Positions 31,712 to 42,131 are shown, numbered from the stretch's first letter. The stretch is 64,000 nt of DNA from Microbulbifer marinus (GCF_900107725.1 NZ_FNQO01000007.1:1-64000); one strand, 5' to 3'. Program-made: numbers and translations. The notes: a model not told the origin generated them from the sequence alone.

Positions 31712-33238
31712 ATGAAAATCCGAGCGCAGATCGGCATGGTATTGAACCTCGACAAGTGCATTGGCTGCCACACCTGTTCGATTACCTGCAAGAACGTATG
31801 GACCAACCGCGAGGGGGTCGAGTATGCGTGGTTCAATAACGTCGAGTCGAAGCCAGGTATCGGCTACCCGAAGGATTGGGAAAACCAGGAGCGCTGGAAC
31901 GGCGGCTGGATCCGCAAGAAAAATGGCAAGCTGCAGCCCCGCGCAGGTTCCAAGTGGCGACTTCTCGCCAACATTTTTGCCAACCCGGATCTTCCGGAAA
32001 TCGACGATTTCTATGAGCCTTACACCTTTGAATATGATTGGCTGCAGAAAGCGCCGGAACTGCAGGCGCAGCCCTCGGCAAAACCCCGCTCACTGGTGAC
32101 CGGTGAAGCTTTGACCAAAATCGAGTGGAGCGGCAACTGGGAAGATGACCTGAGTGGCGAATTCAGCAAGCGCTCCAGGGACTACAATTTTTCCGGCGTG
32201 GAAAAAGAAATCTACGGCCAGTTTGAAGAAACTTTCCTGATGTATCTTCCGCGGCTGTGCGAACACTGCCTCAATCCCTCCTGTGTCGCCTCCTGCCCTT
32301 CGGGGGCCATTTACAAGCGGGAGGAGGACGGCATTGTCCTGATTGACCAGGATAAATGTCGCGGCTGGCGCATGTGTGTGTCCGGCTGCCCGTACAAGAA
32401 AATCTACTACAACTGGTCCACCGGAAAATCAGAGAAGTGCATTTTCTGCTACCCCCGGATCGAAGTCGGTATGCCGACGGTCTGCTCGGAAACCTGCGTC
32501 GGCCGCATCCGCTATCTGGGCGTCTTGTTGTACGACGCTGACCGGATTGAAGAAGCTGCCTCGGTTGAAAATGAAAAGGACCTCTACCAGGCGCAACGAA
32601 GTATTTTCCTCGACCCCAACGATCCAGAAGTGCAACGACAGGCACGCAGGGATGGCGTACCGCAAGCCTGGCTCGATGCCGCGAAAAAATCGCCCGTCTA
32701 CAAGATGGCGATGGAATGGGAGGTGGCTTTTCCGCTGCACCCGGAATACCGGACTCTGCCGATGGTGTGGTACATACCACCGCTGTCTCCGATCCAGTCT
32801 GCGGCCGAAGCCGGCAAGATCGCCATCAATCACGGCATGCCGGACGTGAAGTCGCTACGGATCCCGCTGCGCTACCTCGCCAACATGCTGACCGCCGGGG
32901 ACGAGGCACCTATTGCAAGGGCGCTCGAGCGTATGCTGGCAATGCGCGCCTACATGCGCGAAAAAACCGTAGGCGGCATGAGCAATGAGAAAATCCCGCA
33001 GAACGTAGGCCTGAACAGCGCAACCATCGAAGACATGTACCGCTACATGGCGCTGGCCGCCTACGAAGACCGCTATGTCATCCCCACCAATCACCGGGAG
33101 TTTGACGAGAACAGCTACCACCTGCGTGGCACCGTGGGATTCGGATTTACCGAGCCACGCCATGGCAGGACCAAGCACAAAGATGTGTTCGGTGGGCCGA
33201 AAAAAATGCCACCAAAACCCTACACGGATTCTCCCTGA
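31712..33238 (+). CDS. narH: Respiratory nitrate reductase beta subunit
   Basis: Iron-sulphur electron-transfer subunit linking NarI haem to NarG. The 508 residues carry four cysteine groups: CIGCHTCSITCKN (about 16-28), CEHCLNPSCVASCPSGA (about 183), CRGWRMCVSGCPYKK (about 216), and CIFCYPR...CSETC (about 243). The second-last group has Trp in place of one Cys (CRGWRMC), which is normal for NarH and gives the 3Fe-4S centre. It follows narG after 105 bp and overlaps narJ by one base. Confidence 0.96.
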   Translation: MKIRAQIGMVLNLDKCIGCHTCSITCKNVWTNREGVEYAWFNNVESKPGIGYPKDWENQERWNGGWIRKKNGKLQPRAGSKWRLLANIFANPDLPEIDDFYEPYTFEYDWLQKAPELQAQPSAKPRSLVTGEALTKIEWSGNWEDDLSGEFSKRSRDYNFSGVEKEIYGQFEETFLMYLPRLCEHCLNPSCVASCPSGAIYKREEDGIVLIDQDKCRGWRMCVSGCPYKKIYYNWSTGKSEKCIFCYPRIEVGMPTVCSETCVGRIRYLGVLLYDADRIEEAASVENEKDLYQAQRSIFLDPNDPEVQRQARRDGVPQAWLDAAKKSPVYKMAMEWEVAFPLHPEYRTLPMVWYIPPLSPIQSAAEAGKIAINHGMPDVKSLRIPLRYLANMLTAGDEAPIARALERMLAMRAYMREKTVGGMSNEKIPQNVGLNSATIEDMYRYMALAAYEDRYVIPTNHREFDENSYHLRGTVGFGFTEPRHGRTKHKDVFGGPKKMPPKPYTDSP

Positions 33239-33930
33239 TGAGACGGACTCTACGCGCGTTGGCGCAACTGCTGGACTACCCCAGCGAGACACTGCGGGCA
33301 CATATTACAGAAGTGCGGGAGGCAATAAAGACCGAGGCATTCCTGTCCCCGGGCAGTTTTGCCCAGCTGGAGCCGTTGCTGCAAAGGTTCGAGAGTGCCT
33401 CACTGCTGGATTTACAAATTCACTACTCGGAACTTTTCGACAACTCCCGCGCGTTGTCACTGCACTTTTTCGAGCATATTCACGGGGAGGGTCGCGAACG
33501 CGGCCAGGCAATGATCGACCTCGGCGAGGAATATGTCGAGCGCGGTTTTCTCATGACACGAGAGGAGCTTCCGGACTTCATGCCGATGTTTCTGGAGTTT
33601 GTTTCATGCCTCTCCATGGACGAAGCCCGTGACTGGCTGTCGCAACCGGCGCATGTATTTGCCGCCCTGAAGCAGCGGTTGGAGGAGCGGCAATCAGACT
33701 ACGCAGGTTTATTCCACGTACTGCTCTGTCTGGCCGACGAACAGCCCGATCCGCAAGCAGTGCGCGAACTGCTCGCCCGGGACCAGGAGTCAGAGAATGC
33801 CTCCGTCGATGACACCTGGGAGGAACAGCCGGTGACTTTTATGGCGGCCCATCAGAACAGGCCCGCAAGTGGCATCGTGGCGAAGCTTAAAGCCGCGGGC
33901 AAACTCATCATCACTTCCAGTGATAACTGA
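33238..33930 (+). CDS. narJ: Nitrate reductase assembly chaperone NarJ
   Basis: System-specific chaperone that holds NarGH while molybdenum cofactor and Fe-S centres are inserted. The 230 residues include the TorD/DmsD-like segments LAQLLDYPSETLRAHI at the N terminus, YSELFDNSRALSLHFFEHIHGEGRERGQAMIDLGEEY (about 62-98) and ELPDFMPMFLEFVSCL. Its ATG overlaps the narH stop (TGATG), indicating coupled translation. It is not part of the final enzyme. Confidence 0.94.
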   Translation: MRRTLRALAQLLDYPSETLRAHITEVREAIKTEAFLSPGSFAQLEPLLQRFESASLLDLQIHYSELFDNSRALSLHFFEHIHGEGRERGQAMIDLGEEYVERGFLMTREELPDFMPMFLEFVSCLSMDEARDWLSQPAHVFAALKQRLEERQSDYAGLFHVLLCLADEQPDPQAVRELLARDQESENASVDDTWEEQPVTFMAAHQNRPASGIVAKLKAAGKLIITSSDN

Positions 33931-33941
33931 GAGACGCACAC

Positions 33942-34676
33942 ATGAACAGCTTTATCAATTACCTACTGTTCGGCTGGTATCCCTATGTCGCCGTGACGGT
34001 GTTGATCGTGGGCAGCATCATACGCTTCGACAAGGGGCAATACAGCTGGCGATCCCAGTCGTCCCAGTTCCTGCGCCGCAAGCAGATGATGCTGGGATCG
34101 AACCTGTTCCATCTCGGGGTTCTGATTCTTCTGTTCGGCCATTTTGTCGGCCTGCTCACGCCGATCGGTTTTTTTGACTACTTCGGCATCAGTCACGGTT
34201 TCAAGCAGGTCATGGCGCTGGTTGTGGGGGGAATTGCCGGTGTACTGGCATTTGTAGGCTGCAGTCTGCTGCTGCACCGCCGGCTATTCGATCCGAGGAT
34301 ACGACGCAGCTCATCCAAGGGCGATATTCTGGTGCTCCTTTTGCTGTGGTTGCAGCTGGTCCTCGGACTGGCGACTACCATCTGGACCATCGACCACCTT
34401 GATGGCAGCGCCATGGTCTTGTTTATGGGCTGGGCACAGGGGGTGATCACCTTCAATCCGCAAGCCGCCGACCTGATCATCGATGCACAGCTCGTCTACA
34501 AACTGCATATTGTGCTGGGATTGACGCTGTTCCTGGTCACGCCGTTTTCGCGCCTGGTGCATATCTGGAGTGCGCCCATCGCCTACCTGCTACGACCCGG
34601 CTATCAGGTGGTTCGTTCTAGGCGGCTCGGCCGCGAAACCACCACTACCGCCAAGGTGAGCGCAGGCAATGAGTAA
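33942..34676 (+). CDS. narI: Respiratory nitrate reductase gamma subunit
   Basis: Membrane cytochrome b that oxidises quinol and passes electrons to NarH. The 244 residues have about five membrane helices, beginning NYLLFGWYPYVAVTVLIVG. Haem-ligand histidines are expected in SNLFHLGVLILLFGHFVGL (about 46-64) and in LHIVLGLTLFLVTPFSRLVHIWS near 188-210. The RRKQMMLGSNLFH segment is characteristic. It starts 11 bp after narJ and overlaps the next gene by eight bases. Confidence 0.95.
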   Translation: MNSFINYLLFGWYPYVAVTVLIVGSIIRFDKGQYSWRSQSSQFLRRKQMMLGSNLFHLGVLILLFGHFVGLLTPIGFFDYFGISHGFKQVMALVVGGIAGVLAFVGCSLLLHRRLFDPRIRRSSSKGDILVLLLLWLQLVLGLATTIWTIDHLDGSAMVLFMGWAQGVITFNPQAADLIIDAQLVYKLHIVLGLTLFLVTPFSRLVHIWSAPIAYLLRPGYQVVRSRRLGRETTTTAKVSAGNE

Positions 34677-35622
34677 AGACAGCGCCATACGCTATGTCGA
34701 GATACCGGTAAATGTGGTTCCGGAAACCCACTCCGAGCCCGCGCTGCCATCTGCCTGCGAGACCGGTGGCTGTGGTTGCGCCACGCCAACAAGGCAACCC
34801 CCGCCGGTGCTCTCTTTCGGCAGGGTTAGCGTCAATGACGTGGAAATACCGGAAGATCAAATCGCCCGCGAGATGCAGAACCACCGCGCCGAGGATGCGG
34901 GCACCGCCTGGCAGTCCGCCGCGCGGGCCCTCGCAATCAGGGAGCTGTTGCTGCAGGAGGCTGCCCGGCAGCAGGTCGACGCCGAACCGGAGCACGGCGC
35001 AGGCGACCGCGTCGAGACTGAAGATGACGCCAGGGTGCGAGCACTGCTGGAGCGACAGCTGCCACCGGCAACAATCCTCGAAGATGAGTGCCGCCGCTAC
35101 TACGATTGCCATCTCCATCGGTTCCGCACGCCGGATCTATTTGAGGCTGCGCATATCCTGATCGAACCCGCCGAAGACAGCGAAAGCGGCTGGCAGGAGG
35201 CAGAGCGGCATGCCCGCGCGCTCGCCGCGGAGCTCGGTGACGACGAGCAGCGCTTCGGCGAGGCCGCAAAGGAGTTTTCCAGCTGTCCCACGTCCACACA
35301 GGGTGGCTCTCTGGGCCAGGTGCGGCGCGGTGAACTGGAGCGGGCCCTGCACGACACGCTCGAAACCCTGTCGGAGGGACGCACTGCCCAGCACCCGGTG
35401 CGAAGCCGTTTTGGCTGGCATGTGCTGCGTCTACAGCGAAAAATCTGCGGACAGACGCTGCCCTTCGAGCTGGCCCGGGAAAAAATCTTTGACATGCTGG
35501 AAGCGCGGGCCTGGGTCAACGCCGCATCCCATTATATCGTTGAACTGGCGCGCCGCGCCAGTATCGAAGGCGTGCAGATCAATCCGCTGTCCATGGAAAG
35601 TGAGAACCCTGACCATGAATGA
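34669..35622 (+). CDS. Parvulin-type peptidyl-prolyl isomerase of the nar operon
   Basis: A 317-residue protein with one parvulin (PpiC-type) domain at about 156-262 (AAHILIEPAEDS, STQGGSLGQVRRGELERAL, VRSRFGWHVLRLQRK). Residues 60-140 are helical as in SurA/NifM relatives. No signal peptide or membrane segment is seen, so it probably acts in the cytoplasm, likely in NarGH folding; a similar gene follows narI in Pseudomonas aeruginosa. An unusual cysteine-rich patch CETGGCGC lies near residues 28-35 and might bind metal. Overlaps narI by eight bases and the next gene by eight. Confidence 0.88.
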   Translation: MSKDSAIRYVEIPVNVVPETHSEPALPSACETGGCGCATPTRQPPPVLSFGRVSVNDVEIPEDQIAREMQNHRAEDAGTAWQSAARALAIRELLLQEAARQQVDAEPEHGAGDRVETEDDARVRALLERQLPPATILEDECRRYYDCHLHRFRTPDLFEAAHILIEPAEDSESGWQEAERHARALAAELGDDEQRFGEAAKEFSSCPTSTQGGSLGQVRRGELERALHDTLETLSEGRTAQHPVRSRFGWHVLRLQRKICGQTLPFELAREKIFDMLEARAWVNAASHYIVELARRASIEGVQINPLSMESENPDHE

Positions 35623-35821
35623 AAAAAAACCACCCAAGGATGCCCATTTGAACCCGGACCTGCACGCCGAGCGTGACGACACCTACGGTCCGGATCAGCA
35701 GGGACACGACCCGATGGACAACGTCTCCGTGAAGCCGGAAAAACATCGGGCCTGGCCGCTGATCTGGGCGATAGTGACCGTGCTATGCATATTAATGGCC
35801 CTTTATCTGTTTATTCCTTGA
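35615..35821 (+). CDS. Small single-helix membrane protein in the nar operon
   Basis: Not recognised as a known family. It has 68 residues: a charged, proline-rich N-terminal 45 residues (MNEKKPPKDAHLNPDLHAER and so on) and one C-terminal membrane helix (WPLIWAIVTVLCILMALYLF), giving a tail-anchored topology. Eight-base overlap with the parvulin gene and 30 bp to narK mark it as a true operon member. A role in anchoring or assisting assembly of nitrate reductase or the transporter is a guess. Confidence 0.75.
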   Translation: MNEKKPPKDAHLNPDLHAERDDTYGPDQQGHDPMDNVSVKPEKHRAWPLIWAIVTVLCILMALYLFIP

Positions 35822-35851
35822 GCCGCTGACTTACGACAGGGACACGTCAAC

Positions 35852-38578
35852 ATGGATTCTTTGTCCGCAGTATCGAGATCCGATCAAACACGCGCGCTGA
35901 CTCTGAGCACCATTGCGTTTACCGCCTGCTTTGCGGTCTGGACAATTTTCTCGATTATTGGCATCGCCATCAAGGAAGAGCTGGGCCTCAGCGAGTCCGA
36001 GTTCGGCATACTGGTTGCCACGCCGATCCTGACCGGATCAGTCACCCGCCTGTTTCTCGGTATTTGGACTGAAAGATACGGGGGCCGCATCGTTTTCTCA
36101 CTGCAGATGCTGCTCACTGCCATCGCCACCTGGCTGCTGACATTGGTGTCGACATACCCGATGTATCTGCTGGCCGCACTCGTTATCGGTCTCGCCGGCG
36201 GTTCCTTTATTATCGGAGTTACCTATGTTTCACGGTGGTATCAGCCGGAACTCCAGGGCACCGCTCTGGGGATTTTCGGCGCCGGTAACGTGGGTGCGGC
36301 GGTAACCAAGTTTGTAGCGCCCTTCATCCTCGTCGCTTTCGGCTGGCACGCCGTGGCATATGTCTGGGCCGCAGGTCTCGCGCTGATGGCCGTGATCTTT
36401 TATTTGATGGCAAAGGATGAGCCGCAACTGATTGCCCAGCGCCAGTCCGGCGCACCGCCGGCGTCTTTCGCACAACAATTCGAGCCTCTCGAAGATATCA
36501 GGGTATGGCGTTTTTCCCTTTACTACTTTTTCGTGTTTGGCGGTTTCGTCGCTCTGGCACTGTGGATGCCCCACTACCTGGTCGATGTGTACGAAGTGGA
36601 TCTGAAAACCGCCGGTATGGCTGCCGCCTCCTTCTCACTGTCGGCGTCACTGTTCCGCGCTTACGGCGGCCATCTCTCCGATCGCTATGGTGCTCGCTCG
36701 GTCATGTACTGGACGTTCGGTTTTTCTCTGGTACTGCTGCTGATGCTTTCTTACCCGCCGACGCAGTACATTGTCCAAACCAAGAACGGGCCGCTCACTT
36801 TCAGCACAGAAATGGGGCTGTGGCCATTCGTCGTTACGCTGTTCACGCTCGGTTTTTTCATGAGCCTGGGGAAAGCGGCGATCTACAAACACATCCCTAT
36901 GTATTATCCGCACCATGTCGGCTCCGTCGGCGGACTTGTCGGCATGATCGGTGGCCTTGGTGGGTTTATCCTGCCGATCATTTTCGGTATGGCGCTTGAT
37001 TTGACCGGTATTTATACCAGCTGCTTCGCCATCCTGTTTGCCATAGTGGTGTTCTCGTTCCTGTGGATGCATCTGGCCATTCAAGCGGAAGAGCGGCGCG
37101 ACGAGAAAGGTCTTGTTGGGATAGCTGGGGAACCGTCAGAGGTACAGGTAGAAGATACCTTTGCGGAGGTGAAGAGCGCCGCCGGGGAAAAGGTACTGGA
37201 AGACTGGCGCCCGGAAGATCCGGAATTCTGGGAGACCAAGGGTCGTGCCATCGCCCGTCGCAATCTGTGGATTTCGATCCCGGCGTTGCTGCTCGCCTTT
37301 GCGGTGTGGATGGTCTGGTCGGTAGTGGTCGCGCGCCTGCCTGCCATCGGCTTCGACTTCACTGCCTCCCAGCTGTTCTGGCTGGCGGCTCTGCCGGGAT
37401 TGTCCGGGGCCACCCTGCGGATCTTCTATAGCTTCATGGTGCCCATCTTCGGTGGGCGCATGTGGACGACCTTATCCACCGCGTCTCTGTTGATCCCGGC
37501 CATTGGCATGGGCTACGCCGTCCAGGATCCAAAGACGCCTTTCCTGATATTCCTGATCCTCGCCCTGCTGTGCGGCTTCGGCGGCGGCAACTTCGCCTCC
37601 TCGATGGCGAACATCGCCTTCTTTTTCCCGAAAAAGGAGAAAGGGCACGCGCTGGCAATGAACGCCGGGCTGGGAAACCTGGGCGTGTCGGTGATGCAGT
37701 TCCTGGTGCCGCTGGTGATTACCATCGGTGTATTCGGCGCGGTCGGAGGCGCCCCGCAGACCACCAGCGAGGGTACCCAGTTGTGGATGCAGAATGCGGG
37801 CTTCATCTGGGTACCCCTGATCATCGCATCGACTGCCGCCGCCTGGTTCGGCATGAATGATATTGCCAACGCCCGTTCCAGTTTCAAAGACCAGGCCATC
37901 ATCTTCAAGCGCAAGCACAATTGGCTGATGTGTATTCTCTATACCGGCACCTTCGGCAGCTTCATCGGCTATTCCGCCGGCTTCCCGTTGCTCACGCGGC
38001 TGCAGTTCCCGGAAGTGGATGCGCTCAAACTGGTGTTCCTGGGGCCGCTGGTCGGAGCCCTGAGCCGCGCAGGCAGCGGCTGGGTATCCGACAAATATGG
38101 CGGCGCGCGGGTCACTTTCTGGACCTTCGCCTTGATGATTGTCACCGTTTTCGGCGTGATCTACTTCCTGTCGAACAACCAGATGGCCGGCGCCTTCTGG
38201 GGATTCTTCGCCTGCTTTTTGGCCCTGTTCTTCCTCACCGGTGTGGGGAACGCTTCTACCTTCCAGATGATTCCGGTCATTATGGGCAAGGAGATCCCCC
38301 GCCTGATGCCAAGTTTGTCCGGGGACGATCGACAACGGCAGGTCGACCGGGAGAGCGCCGCCATCATCGCCTTCACCAGCGCGATCGCGGCGTATGGGGC
38401 CTTCTTCATCCCCAAAGCTTACGGTACCTCGATCGAGCTGACCGGGGGCCCGATGGCCGCGCTGTGGGGCTTCCTCGCCTTCTACGTTGTCTGCCTGGTC
38501 ATCACCTGGCACTTCTATTCCGCCCGCCACGGCCTGCTTTACGATGTCGAGCGGCGCAGCGCGAAGGCATCGCCCTGA
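35852..38578 (+). CDS. narK: Fused double nitrate/nitrite transporter (NarK1-NarK2 type)
   Basis: A 908-residue protein with two complete MFS domains, about 20-425 and 470-900, joined by a charged linker (EERRDEKGLVGI through WRPEDPEFWETKGRAIARR). The nitrate signatures are IGLAGGSFIIGVTYVSRWY and GIFGAGNVGAAVTKF in the first half, and FGGGNFASSMANIAFFFPKKEKGHALAMNAGLGNLGVSVMQ in the second. In Paracoccus-type fusions the first half is a nitrate/proton symporter and the second a nitrate/nitrite antiporter. It ends the nar operon; most species place narK upstream of narG. Confidence 0.94.
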   Translation: MDSLSAVSRSDQTRALTLSTIAFTACFAVWTIFSIIGIAIKEELGLSESEFGILVATPILTGSVTRLFLGIWTERYGGRIVFSLQMLLTAIATWLLTLVSTYPMYLLAALVIGLAGGSFIIGVTYVSRWYQPELQGTALGIFGAGNVGAAVTKFVAPFILVAFGWHAVAYVWAAGLALMAVIFYLMAKDEPQLIAQRQSGAPPASFAQQFEPLEDIRVWRFSLYYFFVFGGFVALALWMPHYLVDVYEVDLKTAGMAAASFSLSASLFRAYGGHLSDRYGARSVMYWTFGFSLVLLLMLSYPPTQYIVQTKNGPLTFSTEMGLWPFVVTLFTLGFFMSLGKAAIYKHIPMYYPHHVGSVGGLVGMIGGLGGFILPIIFGMALDLTGIYTSCFAILFAIVVFSFLWMHLAIQAEERRDEKGLVGIAGEPSEVQVEDTFAEVKSAAGEKVLEDWRPEDPEFWETKGRAIARRNLWISIPALLLAFAVWMVWSVVVARLPAIGFDFTASQLFWLAALPGLSGATLRIFYSFMVPIFGGRMWTTLSTASLLIPAIGMGYAVQDPKTPFLIFLILALLCGFGGGNFASSMANIAFFFPKKEKGHALAMNAGLGNLGVSVMQFLVPLVITIGVFGAVGGAPQTTSEGTQLWMQNAGFIWVPLIIASTAAAWFGMNDIANARSSFKDQAIIFKRKHNWLMCILYTGTFGSFIGYSAGFPLLTRLQFPEVDALKLVFLGPLVGALSRAGSGWVSDKYGGARVTFWTFALMIVTVFGVIYFLSNNQMAGAFWGFFACFLALFFLTGVGNASTFQMIPVIMGKEIPRLMPSLSGDDRQRQVDRESAAIIAFTSAIAAYGAFFIPKAYGTSIELTGGPMAALWGFLAFYVVCLVITWHFYSARHGLLYDVERRSAKASP

Positions 38579-38956
38579 TAGCTCACCCTAAAAAGCAGGC
38601 TGGCTAGACTTCTCCACTGGCCGACCAATACGGCGAGAGGCAGGGACAAATCGAGCACGATAGTGACTCGGTTTGTCCCGGCGGTATTGCGGATCCGAGC
38701 GATTCAAGCGAATTGCAAAATCACCCAGCGACGTAATCGGGACACGCTGCCTTCGTGTTACAGATTGCCAGCGGCAGGTGCGCCAATTACCGGCGGCTTC
38801 CTCGGCAGACCGGCAAACAACCAGTGACTCACCGAGGCTCCCGCCCCCTCCGAAGCCAATTCGACCAAATGGTCAGATAGTGATTTTCCAGGCGCTTTGG
38901 TATTCTGCCGCGCTGATGCCTAGCCTAGGCCAATAACAATCCAGCCCAGAAGTAGA
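38579..38956. other. Intergenic region between narK and mutS
   Basis: No gene supported in 378 bases. There is an 8-bp inverted repeat GGGACAAA/TTTGTCCC (38643-38650 and 38672-38679) without a T run, so it is not a clear terminator. A weak mutS promoter may lie near 38890-38915 (TATTCT as -10). The mutS ribosome site is also weak. Confidence 0.4.
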
Positions 38957-41593
38957 ATGAATTCCAAGACCAGCCCGGCCGCCGCACAAAAATCCGAACA
39001 CACCCCGATGATGCAGCAATACCTGCGCATCAAGGCCCAGCACCCCCAGGAGCTGGTGTTCTACCGCATGGGGGACTTCTACGAGCTGTTCTACGACGAC
39101 GCCAAGCGCGCGGCGGAGCTGCTGGATGTGACCCTGACCGCCCGCGGCAAGTCCGGCGGCCAGCCGATTCCGATGGCCGGTATCCCCTATCACGCGGCCG
39201 AAGGCTACCTGGCGCGCCTGATCAAGGTCGGCGTGTCTGTGGCCATCTGCGAGCAGATCGGCGACCCGGCCACCAGCAAGGGCCCGGTGGAACGTCAGGT
39301 GGTCCGCATCGTCACCCCCGGCACCGTCACCGACGAGGCGTTGCTGAACGAGCGCCGCGACAACCTGCTGGCGGCCACCAGCCAGCTGGGGGACCAGTTC
39401 GGCCTCGCTTTGCTGGACCTGGCCACTGGTCGTTTCGTGGTGCAGGAAGTCGATAGCCTGGAGACCCTGTCCGAACAGGTACAGCGCCACAGCCCGGCGG
39501 AACTGCTGGCACCTGAAGACCTGAGCCTGCCACCCGAGATCGAACGCCGCCCCGGCCTGCGCCGCCGCGCGCCGTGGGAGTTCGAGCTGGAAACTGCGCT
39601 GCGCCTGCTGAACCAGCAGTTCGGCACACTCAATCTGGAGGCCTTCGGCTGCAGCCACATGCACGCGGCGGTGGTCGCCGCCGGCTGCCTGCTGCAGTAC
39701 GCCCGCGATACCCAGCGTACCGAACTGCCCCATATCCGCAGCCTGCAGACCGAGAGCAGCGACGAGACCGTCGCGCTGGACGGCGCCAGCCGCCGCAATC
39801 TGGAAATCGATCTGAATCTGAACGGCGGTGACCAGAATACCCTGCTGTCGGTATTCGACAGCTGCAAGACTGCGATGGGCAGCCGCCTGCTGCGCCGCTG
39901 GCTGAACAATCCACTGCGCCAGCTCACCACGCTGAACAACCGTCAGGACGCGGTGGCTGCGCTGATCGACGGCTATCTGTTCGAGCCGCTGCGCGACGCA
40001 CTGAAGCCGGTCGGCGATATGGAGCGTATTCTCGGCCGCCTGGCGCTGCGCTCTGCGCGTCCGCGGGATCTGGCGCGCCTCGGCCAGTCCCTGGCGCAGT
40101 TCCCGGAAATCCAGCAACAGCTGGCGAGCACCAATGCGGTTCTGCTCCAGGAACTGATGCGGGAAATCGGCGAATGGCCGGAAACCGTGGAACTGCTGGA
40201 ACGCGCATTGGTGGACAACCCGCCGGTGGTGATTCGCGAAGGCGGCGTGATCGCCGGCGGCTACGACAGTGAACTGGACGAGCTGCGCGGGATCAGCGAA
40301 AACGCCGGCGATTATCTGGTGCAGCTGGAGCAGCGCGAGAAGGAGCGCACCGGTATTCCCACGCTGAAAGTGGGCTACAACCGCGTGCACGGCTACTTTA
40401 TCGAGATCAGTCGCGGCCAGAGCGACAAGGCACCGGCCGACTACATCCGCCGCCAGACACTGAAGAATGCCGAGCGCTTCATCACCCCGGAGCTAAAAGA
40501 GTTCGAAGACAAGGCGCTGTCGGCAAAAAGCCGCGCCCTGGCGCGGGAGAAAGCCCTCTACGAGGAACTGATCGACCAGCTGAACCAGTCACTCGCCGAA
40601 CTGCAGACGGCCGCCGCCGGCATTTCACAGCTGGATGTACTCGCCTGCCTGGCCGAACGCGCCGACAACCTGCGCCTGTGCCGCCCGCAGCTGGGCACTG
40701 AACCGGGCCTGGATATCACAGCCGGCCGTCACCCGGTGGTCGAGCAGGTACTGGACGAGCCGTTTGTCGCCAACGATATCGAACTGCGCGACGACCGCCG
40801 CATGCTGGTGATCACCGGCCCGAACATGGGCGGTAAGTCCACCTATATGCGCCAAACCGCGCTGATCGCGCTGCTCGCGCACTGCGGCAGCTACGTGCCG
40901 GCGGACTCAGCCCGTATCGGCCTGCTGGATCGCATCTTTACCCGTATCGGCAGCGCCGACGACCTGGCCGGCGGCCGCTCCACTTTCATGGTGGAAATGA
41001 CCGAGACCGCCAATATCCTGCGCAACGCGACCGCACACAGCCTGGTGCTGATGGACGAGATCGGCCGCGGCACCAGCACCTACGACGGCCTGTCTCTCGC
41101 CTGGGCCTGTGCCCACTACCTGGCCGATCAGGTGCGCGCCTTCACCCTGTTCGCCACCCATTATTTCGAGCTCACCGACCTGCCGAACCAGTGCCCTGAA
41201 GCGGCCAATATCCATCTGGATGCCACCGAACACGGTGACGGCATCGTCTTCCTGCACCGCATTCAGGAGGGGCCGGCATCGAAGAGTTACGGCTTACAGG
41301 TGGCCAAGCTGGCCGGCATCCCGGGCGATGTACTGGTGGAGGCCCGCACGCGACTGATGGCCCTGGAAGCCGGTGACAGACCGGTTATCGACAGCCCCGC
41401 AGAGGCAGAGCCAAGCGAACCTGCGCCGCAGGGGGCGCAGTCACCGGCCGCGGGGGGCTCACCGCTGCAGGTGGATCTGTTCGGCACCGCCAGCCATCCA
41501 GCAGTGGAGGCTCTGGAAGAGCTGGATCCCGACGACCTGACGCCGCGGCAGGCACTGGAAAAACTCTACGCCCTGCGGCAACTGCTAAAGTGA
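38957..41593 (+). CDS. mutS: DNA mismatch repair protein MutS
   Basis: Recognises mismatches and small loops and recruits MutL. The 878 residues show domain I with the mismatch-wedge [19 protein letters not shown] (about 36-54), connector and clamp domains, the ATPase with Walker [15 protein letters not shown] (about 619-632), and [16 protein letters not shown]. The C-terminal tetramerisation tail ends [21 protein letters not shown]. Length is normal (E. coli 853). It is followed by fdxA as in Pseudomonas, but its usual neighbour pncC is about 27 kb away. Confidence 0.97.
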   Translation: MNSKTSPAAAQKSEHTPMMQQYLRIKAQHPQELVFYRMGDFYELFYDDAKRAAELLDVTLTARGKSGGQPIPMAGIPYHAAEGYLARLIKVGVSVAICEQIGDPATSKGPVERQVVRIVTPGTVTDEALLNERRDNLLAATSQLGDQFGLALLDLATGRFVVQEVDSLETLSEQVQRHSPAELLAPEDLSLPPEIERRPGLRRRAPWEFELETALRLLNQQFGTLNLEAFGCSHMHAAVVAAGCLLQYARDTQRTELPHIRSLQTESSDETVALDGASRRNLEIDLNLNGGDQNTLLSVFDSCKTAMGSRLLRRWLNNPLRQLTTLNNRQDAVAALIDGYLFEPLRDALKPVGDMERILGRLALRSARPRDLARLGQSLAQFPEIQQQLASTNAVLLQELMREIGEWPETVELLERALVDNPPVVIREGGVIAGGYDSELDELRGISENAGDYLVQLEQREKERTGIPTLKVGYNRVHGYFIEISRGQSDKAPADYIRRQTLKNAERFITPELKEFEDKALSAKSRALAREKALYEELIDQLNQSLAELQTAAAGISQLDVLACLAERADNLRLCRPQLGTEPGLDITAGRHPVVEQVLDEPFVANDIELRDDRRMLVITGPNMGGKSTYMRQTALIALLAHCGSYVPADSARIGLLDRIFTRIGSADDLAGGRSTFMVEMTETANILRNATAHSLVLMDEIGRGTSTYDGLSLAWACAHYLADQVRAFTLFATHYFELTDLPNQCPEAANIHLDATEHGDGIVFLHRIQEGPASKSYGLQVAKLAGIPGDVLVEARTRLMALEAGDRPVIDSPAEAEPSEPAPQGAQSPAAGGSPLQVDLFGTASHPAVEALEELDPDDLTPRQALEKLYALRQLLK

Positions 41594-41751
41594 CCGGCAC
41601 CGGGCCCACGGCCGAACAGGAACCGGGTAAACGGTTATAAACAGCAAACCAATTCAACTGAAAAGCCACTACAATTCGCGCCAGTAATTGCTAAAATCCG
41701 CTGCTCACCGAATCAGTGGCACTAACTCAGTAGGATTATCGAGGGACAAGC

Positions 41752-42075
41752 ATGACATTCGTAATTGGGGAAAACTGCATCAAGTGCAAATACACCGACT
41801 GTGTGGAAGTTTGCCCGGTGGACTGCTTCTACGAAGGCCCCAACTTCCTCGTGATCCACCCCGACGAATGCATCGACTGTGCCCTGTGCGAACCCGAGTG
41901 TCCCGCCAACGCAATCTTCTCCGAGGACGAGGTCCCCGATGACCAGCAGGAATATATTGAGCTGAACGCGGAGCTGGCCGAAATCTGGCCGAATATTACC
42001 GAGAAAAAAGATCCGCTGCCGGACGCCGAAGAATGGGACGGTAAGAAGGGCAAGCTCGAGCTCCTCGAACGCTGA
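41752..42075 (+). CDS. fdxA: Seven-iron ferredoxin FdxA
   Basis: A 107-residue electron carrier with 3Fe-4S and 4Fe-4S clusters. The first group reads [19 protein letters not shown] and the second [16 protein letters not shown], the Azotobacter FdI/FdxA pattern. The C-terminal extension ([39 protein letters not shown]) is conserved in the family. A location right after mutS is common in gammaproteobacteria. An intrinsic terminator follows. Confidence 0.96.
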   Translation: MTFVIGENCIKCKYTDCVEVCPVDCFYEGPNFLVIHPDECIDCALCEPECPANAIFSEDEVPDDQQEYIELNAELAEIWPNITEKKDPLPDAEEWDGKKGKLELLER

Positions 42076-42106
42076 GCACCTTTTTGACCTGATTTGACCT
42101 GATACC

Positions 42107-42131
42107 GAAAAGCCGTCACCGACGGCTTTTC
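42107..42131 (+). terminator. fdxA terminator
   Basis: GAAAAGCCGTC/GACGGCTTTTC hairpin with a three-base loop, about 30 bp beyond the fdxA stop and ending in a T run. Confidence 0.85.

Noticed and set aside
38873..40390. 505-codon minus-strand frame opposite mutS
   Set aside because: MutS is unmistakable on the plus strand; the frame is an artefact of codon bias.
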